This document shows positions 58,101-64,000 of a DNA stretch of 64,000 nucleotides, piece after piece. Positions within the stretch are counted from its first letter, which is position 1; each line of letters opens with the position of its first letter. The translations under genes were made by a program, and so were the position numbers. The DNA comes from Voacanga thouarsii (lineage: Eukaryota > Streptophyta > Magnoliopsida > Gentianales > Apocynaceae), in NCBI GenBank assembly GCA_026120185.1, contig JANUWF010001683.1, positions 4,410,001-4,474,000 on the forward strand, read 5' to 3'. Below the pieces are notes generated by a model, which made no database searches, was not told where the DNA came from, and was given only the letters and a program-made list of their open reading frames with translations.

Positions 58101-59317
58101 ATTTTAGGCAGCCATATCTGATTTTCGTGTAGAAGCTTGGGGAAGATAATGGAGTTCAGTTCATGACTGTTTAAGAGTGGTTTGTGCAGAAGAAAGATGA
58201 AGTTTCTGCCAGGGCTAGAATAGGAAACAAAGCTGGAAAATTACTGCACAGAATTTTGCCATTACTGGAATTTTTCTGGGCAGTTTCGGCTGCTATTTTC
58301 TAGCCAGGTTGTAGAGAGTTTGAAGGAGATTTTAGAGGTCTTTCATTGTTGGTTTCTAGCCTGCTTCATGGAGGAAAAACGTGGCTAAGGAGTTGGGAGA
58401 AGACTGGAAGAAAACAGCTTGGTTGAAGACCACCAAAGCTGCATTTTCAACCAGGAATTTTTCTGGTTTTGCACAGCATTTGTGCAGCCCAAAATTAACC
58501 AGAAAATTTCATATTTCAAGCTGATCAAAAGGGCCATTTTCTGGTAGCATTTGGGAGGGAATAATAGCTGAGAATTTTGATACCTTGAAGGCATAAGAAG
58601 CTGGAAAAATTTCAGTTCATTACATAGCTAGAGTAAAGTTTAGAAGGTTCACTAGGCGAATTAATTCTATTGGAACCTTCCACATCTCTTCCACATTTTT
58701 GGTCCATAAGATGTCTTTCCCTTAGACATTTTGAACCTTCAAAGCCATAGCACTTTACTGAAATTTCTAGAATGAAATTGACAAGAACAAATTTATCCAA
58801 TCTAATGAATTGAGAATTAGGAAAAATTAAAGATCAGGGATGAATGAATTCCCTTAGGAATTTTTGAGTAGGGCACAAGAATAAGATTAGAGTACTCCTA
58901 TCATGTCTCCCCTAGAACAACACCTCTACCATATGCTAAAGCACTTAAGGCCAAAAATACCCCTTCCCAAGCAAAAATAAAATTTAATCATGCTAAAGTT
59001 CCAATGATGGAATTTGAACCCATGACATCAAAAATTAATTCCAAAGCTCTAACCACTAAACCACAAAAACTCTTGTTCTTATTTTCTCTCTAAAATATTT
59101 TTCCTATTGAATGATCAAGTTATCTACCTATTTTCACCTCAAGCAAAAAATTACCATTTTGCCCTTCTTACTCAATAAACATATCCAAACCCTCTAGACT
59201 AGAAAACACAAATTCAAAGTACATAAAATCATATAAAAATATATTTAAACATGTAATAAAATATGATATGCATCCCAACCCCCTTACTCTAAGGTCGGTT
59301 TTGACTGGGGTTTCACA
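55145..59317 (-). mobile_element. Family C solo LTR, reversed
   Basis: On the minus strand it runs from TGTGAAACCCCAGTC (59,317) to ...AGTGAGGTGTTATA (55,145). AACAA flanks it at 55,140-55,144 and 59,318-59,322. The 4173-base length and internal order match copy 1 at 43,043. The final TGTTACA has become TGTTATA. Frames 56,748-57,042, 57,538-57,867 and 58,385-58,800 have no domains. Confidence 0.93.
59008..59075 (-). repeat. tRNA-like module in LTR C (copy 2)
   Basis: On the minus strand TGGTTTAGTGGTTAGAGC and GGGTTCAAATTCC are kept, as in copy 1. Confidence 0.7.
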
Positions 59318-59464
59318 AACAACCCAACACATAGACCATTAATTATCATACTTGGACCTTAAATTGTGAAGTAATATAAGTAACAAACTAAATTGAATGA
59401 AAAAATATTTTATTGCATTATGTTCATATAGAATACATAGTCTTTGAGGGCATACTTTCCAACA

Positions 59465-59906
59465 CAAATAAATTAGGCTGCCTGAATGAAATAAAATCTA
59501 TATTATCAAAGACCAGTTCCCTAACCCAAAACTATCAAGACTTATGTGCTATTCCGAGGACTAAAAGACATGTAGCCTTGGCTACCAAAATGATCAAAAT
59601 ACCCGTGCTATAAAAATACTTGTAATTTTCAATTTAAATGTTTTCCTAATATTACCATTAGGAAGTATTGACCCCAAAGAAAATATTGTGTGAAAAATTT
59701 TTCCGACCTACAAGTGCAATAACTAAAATATCTTTCTACACATTATCATTAATTTAGAGAGGAAGAAGTGTAGTAACACTTCTCTAAAAGACCTCTACCA
59801 TCCTTAGACTTCTAGTCCAATGATTCATAGCTTCTTGGAATGTTTTCACTTTCAAATGGAGATACCCTAAAGCAAACATCCAAGTCATGTTACCTAGGGC
59901 CCTGGA
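59465..59906 (-). mobile_element. Copia copy 3 LTR, part 1
   Basis: It aligns with 4085-4555 of the copia copy 1 LTR (CTTGGCTACCAAAATGATCA, CCTCTACCATCCTTAGACTT, AGGGCCCTGGATA). The copia copy 2 LTR end abuts it at 59,464, suggesting copy 2 inserted into it; a matching duplication could not be checked because the other end of copy 2 is lost. Confidence 0.7.
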
Positions 59907-60149
59907 TATGAAACCCCAGCTAAAACCCATCCTAGAGTAAGGGGGTCGGGATGCATATCATATTTTCTTGCATGCATAAATATATTTTTATATGATTTTA
60001 TGTGCTTTGGATATGTGATTTGTAGTCTAGATGGCTTATTTGTGTTTATTAAGTAAGAAGGGCAAAATGGTAATTTTGCTTGAGGTGGAAATATGGAGAT
60101 AGCTTAAGGATTAAATAGGAAAAATATTTGGAAGAGAAAATAAGAACAA

Positions 60150-60223
60150 GAGTTGTTGTAGTTTAGTGGTTAGAGCTTTGGAATAAATCATTGAGGTCTT
60201 GAGTTCGAATTCCATCATTGGAG
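60150..60223 (+). repeat. tRNA-like module in LTR C (copy 3)
   Basis: AGTTTAGTGGTTAGAGC and GAGTTCGAATTCC (B box at 60,201-60,213) are present in the same place as in copies 1 and 2. Confidence 0.7.
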
Positions 60224-61805
60224 TTTTAGCATGATTAAATTTTATTTTTGTTTAGGAAGACTATATTTCGGCCCTTGGCCTTAGGGAAGAGTAGGAGTGT
60301 TGTCCTAGGGGAGACATGATAGGAATGTCCTAATCCTACTTTTGTGCCCTACAAAAATTTCTAAGGGATTCATACCCTTCTTGGTCTCTAGCTTTCCTTC
60401 ATAATCCATTAGGTTGTTCAATTTATCTAAGTCAACTTTGTTTCTAGAAAATTCCAGCAAGGTTATGTGATATTGAGGTTTCAAAAATGTCTATGTGAGG
60501 TATCTTCTTGACCAAAAATGGGGAGGAGTTGTGGAAGGTTCCCAAGAGAATTAATCTCCATGGTTGAACCTTCAAACTCCAACTTATGTGTGTTCATCTT
60601 CTTTAGGTAGTAAACTGAAAATTTTTCTAGCTCCTTGATCAATCCAATTGTCAAAATTTTCAGCCATCTTTCTTTCTCAAATGCCGCCAGAAAAATGACC
60701 ATTTGACTTAGCTTGAGGACTGAAAATTCCAGCCAAAACCGAGCTGCACAAAAGCTATGCAAACTAGGAAAATTTCCTGGACAGTTTCGCAGCTTGGTGA
60801 GCCAAAAACCAAGCTGTTTCTTCCATCTTTTCAACAAGCAATTCAACCTTATCCTTCCTCCATAATGAAGGCTGGAAACCAGCCTTAGAAGACCTCCCAA
60901 TATCCCTTCAAACCTGCAGCAAATCTGATGAACCATGGCAGAAAAATCTGCCCAGAAATTTCCAGCAAGCTTGCGAAAAGCTAATAAGAATTTCCATCTT
61001 TGTTCCTTCTTCACCCTTATCCGAAACTTCCTCCATTTTTCTGTACAAACTCACATTGAACAGCAATGAACTAAGCTTCATCATCTTCTCTAGTGTTTTG
61101 CACAAAAAAAAGCTCCATGGCTGCTCCTAAAATCTCTCCATCAATCACTCCAATCAAGCCATTAATTGAAGTCCAAAATTCCAGCAAAATATTCAGCAGA
61201 CTACCATAGATTACCCCTCAAACAACCAGAACATTCCTTCACCATTGCACACCATATTTCGGCCACCCTTAAGTTCATTCGAACAGCATTCATCTCAGCA
61301 AGAATTCTAGTAATTCATTCGGCCATTGAAGCTTCCAAAGAACCTCCAACAACAAAGATCTACTTACCATATTTGCTACCACAAAATATTCCATAAATTA
61401 TTATTTTTGAAATTCAAACAACCAGCTTTCCTTTTCCTCCCAAATCTGAAAATCTAATTACCAAAAATCTCCAAACCAGTCGGCCACTCTTTCCCCACAG
61501 AATTTCGGCCAGCCTTCATCCAATCGCTCTATTCTCTCTAAACCTCCAAGAACACCAAGAATACTTACTACCATTCTCATGCCTAAGGCCATTCAAAACC
61601 ACTTCAATCTTCTCAAAAAACTCCAGATTACACCAACTCATTCTCGTGAATCCATTCCTACAATTTTTAACATCAAACACTAAAATCAAAGTCTCACTTT
61701 TGGATCAAAAACCAGAATTTTCTTGAAGGCTCAAGAACACCTTCAAGGTAAGCATGAACAATCATCTTCATCTTCTTCCATCTTCGACGTTGATGATTAT
61801 ATACT

Positions 61806-61808
61806 GAT

Positions 61809-61866
<58 letters not shown>
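61806..61866. repeat. (TC)n microsatellite in LTR C copy 3
   Basis: About 30 uninterrupted CT repeats stand before CGGCCGAATGG. Copy 1 has about 16 at this site. Confidence 0.92.
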
Positions 61867-61868
<2 letters not shown>

Positions 61869-63475
61869 CCGAATGGTTACTTCCACCATGGCCATTTTTC
61901 TTCTTCTCCTTGGATGGATCAAGCATTCCTAGCGAGAGGATTCTATTGAAACGACTTCAAGGTAGTCATCATTCAAGTAAGCTTCTTCCATCTTCTCTTT
62001 AAATCCTAGATTCATGTCTCTTGGATGTAGTTGGATGAGGATGGGATATATTTGGAGATTGATCATATGTTTTGTGATGGAGTTGGGATTGAAGCATGAG
62101 AATGAATGTGTTTGTATGATGGAGATGGGATTGATGCATGAGATGATTTGTCTTGGTTGAGTATATGGTGTTTTTAGGGTTTGTTGCATGTTTTCATGTC
62201 GTGAGTAGTATAAATGATCAAGCATGTTAGAGATTATGTCACATTTGGTGAATGAGGTTTTATATTCATGTATTCTTGTTAAGGCCATTATTATGATTAT
62301 GTTAGTGGAGTTTGGACCATGTGTTGGTAGATTTGGATCTATGTTTTTATTCATGATTTGGATGTTTTGTTGAATGGTATAGAGTGTATGTTCATGATTA
62401 TGGTAAGTAATAGGAATTATGATCATGACCTTGTTGTCTGTAAGCTAATTTTATTCCATCAATAAAATGATTAATACTATAATTTCGTCTAATGATTAGG
62501 AAAACCTTAGGAAAATGTGGATTTGGACTCTTATATAAAATAATAATATTTTAGTCATATAAATGATAGCTTTTATTAAAGAAATAAAATATATAGATAT
62601 TATATAAAATAATAATATCAAATAAAGCCTTTTATAAAAATAATCATATTAGGTAAAATATTAATTTTGTAAGTCTTATATTCATAAATACTATTAAAAT
62701 TTATTTATTATCTTTTAATCAAAACCTATTAAAATTTACTTACAACTAATTTTAGTTACCAATTATTTTCTAACAATTAATTATTAATAGATTATTACTT
62801 TAAATAATCCCATCTAGGTCCTTGGACACTTCATCAAATAAACCCTAATTTATTTATAGCAATATTTAAACCTACAACTTGTTAGTAACTATTTCACAAA
62901 CCTTAGTTATTTCAATATCAAGTTAGATTTATTTTATAAACCCTTTAATTATTATCTAGCCTTAAAGCTTGGGACACTAGAGTCATGATTGGGGTAAGTT
63001 GAATTAGGATTATTTGTGAAAGCAAATTTTGGCTTGAGTTTAATTATGGCTTATGTTTACCCAGGCGAGGTTAGGTCAGCTTTTGGAGATCTTTATTCTA
63101 TCTCGAGCAAAGGATCAGGTAAGCTCCTACATAAAACTTGTTTGTTGCAAAAGTTGTTTTGGCAAGCTAAACACGAAGTTTGTGAGCACTAATTTGGTAA
63201 AGGCAATTAGGGACTGTTTCCTTTCTTGTTTCAGTCAAACCAATTATTTGAAAAACAACAACCAATTTTATTCAAACACTAAACTATTTCAAAAACTAAT
63301 TTTGACAAAGACTTTGGAAACCCTTGATTTCCATTTTCAAGTGAAGCTATGTTTTATTAGTTTTCTCCCAAGTCGGATGAATTACGTTGAGTACTCAATA
63401 AGGGTAGGCTAGTAGTACTAGTTTTAAACAACAAGAGTGAGTCTTCTGGCAAGAGGCCACCTCCAGAAGATGAAC

Positions 63476-64000
63476 TTAACTAATACAAGCATATTAGTCC
63501 TATAATAGAACCTCAACCATCGTATATCAAAGCATCTGCTCTTAGCTTTGTCGGACCACCAACTCATACTCAAGTTATAGAGTATATGTCCACACTGTAG
63601 TAGTAGTAGTCTAGGTTTCTTTTGTATAGTCCTTTTAGAAACCACTGCTGCAGGTCCAGTTCTATGTATTCGAAATACTCTTGTGTTATGAAGAGAGAGG
63701 ATTACTCACTGGCTAAAGATAAGCTAATCCCTATTTAGAATCTGTAACACAATAACCTTACTATAATGAGATTTCCATTCTCATCATTCGGTTAAGAAAA
63801 ATATTTTATGTGTTAAGTAACCCATGGTCCATACTTTACCATGTAAGACCTCCATTCACATGAACTATTTACTTAAACATAATGGGTCTTTTTCCAGTGA
63901 ATTTGTGCATAAATGTAATGAAAAATTCACAAAAAAAAATTATGAGAAAAACTTTTATCAATATAAACTAAAATTACATAAAAAACCTAGTCTAAGAAAG
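63476..64000 (-). mobile_element. Copia copy 3 LTR, part 2 (runs off the window)
   Basis: It aligns with about 4617-5156 of the copia copy 1 LTR (GGACCACCAACTCATACTCA, GTATTCGAAATAC, AAACCTAGTCTAAGA). The LTR end lies just beyond the window. Confidence 0.8.

Larger units (their letters stand above)
53494..59464 (-). mobile_element. 5' LTR of copia copy 2 (interrupted)
   Basis: On the minus strand it runs from TGTTGGAAAGTATGCCCTC (59,464) to ...GATCCTTTCA (53,494). Removing the family C solo LTR and its duplication leaves about 1.8 kb. It shares internal blocks with the copia copy 1 LTR, such as CCAGACCACCAACTC near 54,842. No gene is seen. Confidence 0.87.
59907..63475 (+). mobile_element. 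Family C LTR, 3'-truncated and mosaic
   Basis: It begins TATGAAACCCCAGC (for TGTGAAACCCC) and follows copies 1 and 2 closely to about 63,420. After GTTGAGTACTCAATAAGGG and GGCTAGTAGTACTAG the text switches to GAGGCCACCTCCAGAAGATG, which is characteristic of LTR A (reverse of 23,733-23,760). It then stops at copia LTR sequence. About 0.75 kb of the normal 3' end is missing and no target duplication was found. Frames 60,481-61,014, 61,929-62,426 and 63,053-63,412 lie within it and have no domain. Confidence 0.8.

Noticed and set aside
60481..61014. A 177-residue frame in LTR C copy 3.
   Set aside because: It is antisense to the LTR, is not open in copies 1 and 2 (only a shorter 43,748-43,939 frame is), and has no recognisable domain.
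61929..62426. A 165-residue frame with a repeated HxPxxHxxxxM-like look, partly shared with 45,371-45,640 and 56,860-57,042.
   Set aside because: The shared text follows from LTR C homology; the copies are broken differently, and composition reflects AT-rich ATCATGATT-type repeats.

Overview
The window is gene-poor plant chromosomal DNA, almost certainly a eudicot. It consists almost entirely of nested LTR retrotransposons, fragments of them, and simple repeats. I find no host protein gene, rRNA, true tRNA gene or CRISPR array. The evidence for a plant is a chromodomain-bearing Ty3/gypsy polyprotein, Ty1/copia gag-pol with UBN2-type gag, an Athila-type gag behind an aspartate-tRNA primer site, CACTA-like subterminal repeats, and methionine-tRNA primer sites. 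I cannot name the species.

Left arm (1-13,699). A decayed Ty1/copia element on the minus strand (gag-pol 1-1905, leader, LTR ending at 5172) abuts a truncated Athila-type element (LTR, primer site 6302, broken gag 6577-7563). Next come the 3' part of a family C LTR (to 9265), the last 77 bases of a family B LTR, and a complete solo Athila/Tat-type LTR (9353-10395, target duplication CACTC). That solo LTR carries seven hairpin repeats. A minus-strand relative of LTR B (to 12,968), a tRNA-like/SINE-like stretch and a TA/CA microsatellite follow.

Centre (14,385-48,076). One chromovirus-like element (family B, target duplication ATATA) has about 3.8 kb LTRs and a stop-riddled interior. It has been split by later insertions, each with its own target duplication. 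Its 5' LTR holds a two-LTR family A element (15,811-26,203, AGAAC). Its integrase/chromodomain junction holds a copia solo LTR (33,146-36,346, AGTAT), itself split by an opposite copia solo LTR (34,603-36,125). Its 3' LTR holds a family A solo LTR (38,441-41,695, GGCTA) and a family C solo LTR (43,043-47,374, TGGCA). Family A retains the N-terminal part of gag and most of pol, but the end of gag and the protease are deleted and pol has three stops, so it cannot move by itself.

Right arm (48,077-64,000). The other half of the microsatellite runs into about 1 kb of pyrimidine-rich DNA, then a CACTA-like end, and a second minus-strand copia element (gag-pol 50,304-51,825; leader; primer site; LTR 53,494-59,464). 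That LTR carries a reversed family C solo LTR (55,145-59,317, AACAA). A third copia LTR, broken by a family C/A mosaic LTR (59,907-63,475), runs off the window end.

The most unusual signals are: a tRNA-like module (A box plus B box) recurring in sense orientation in unrelated parts of families A and C; the hairpin array in the 9.3-10.4 kb solo LTR; shared sequence blocks that link LTR families A, B and C; and an intact 198-residue acidic reading frame in the otherwise ruined family B interior.
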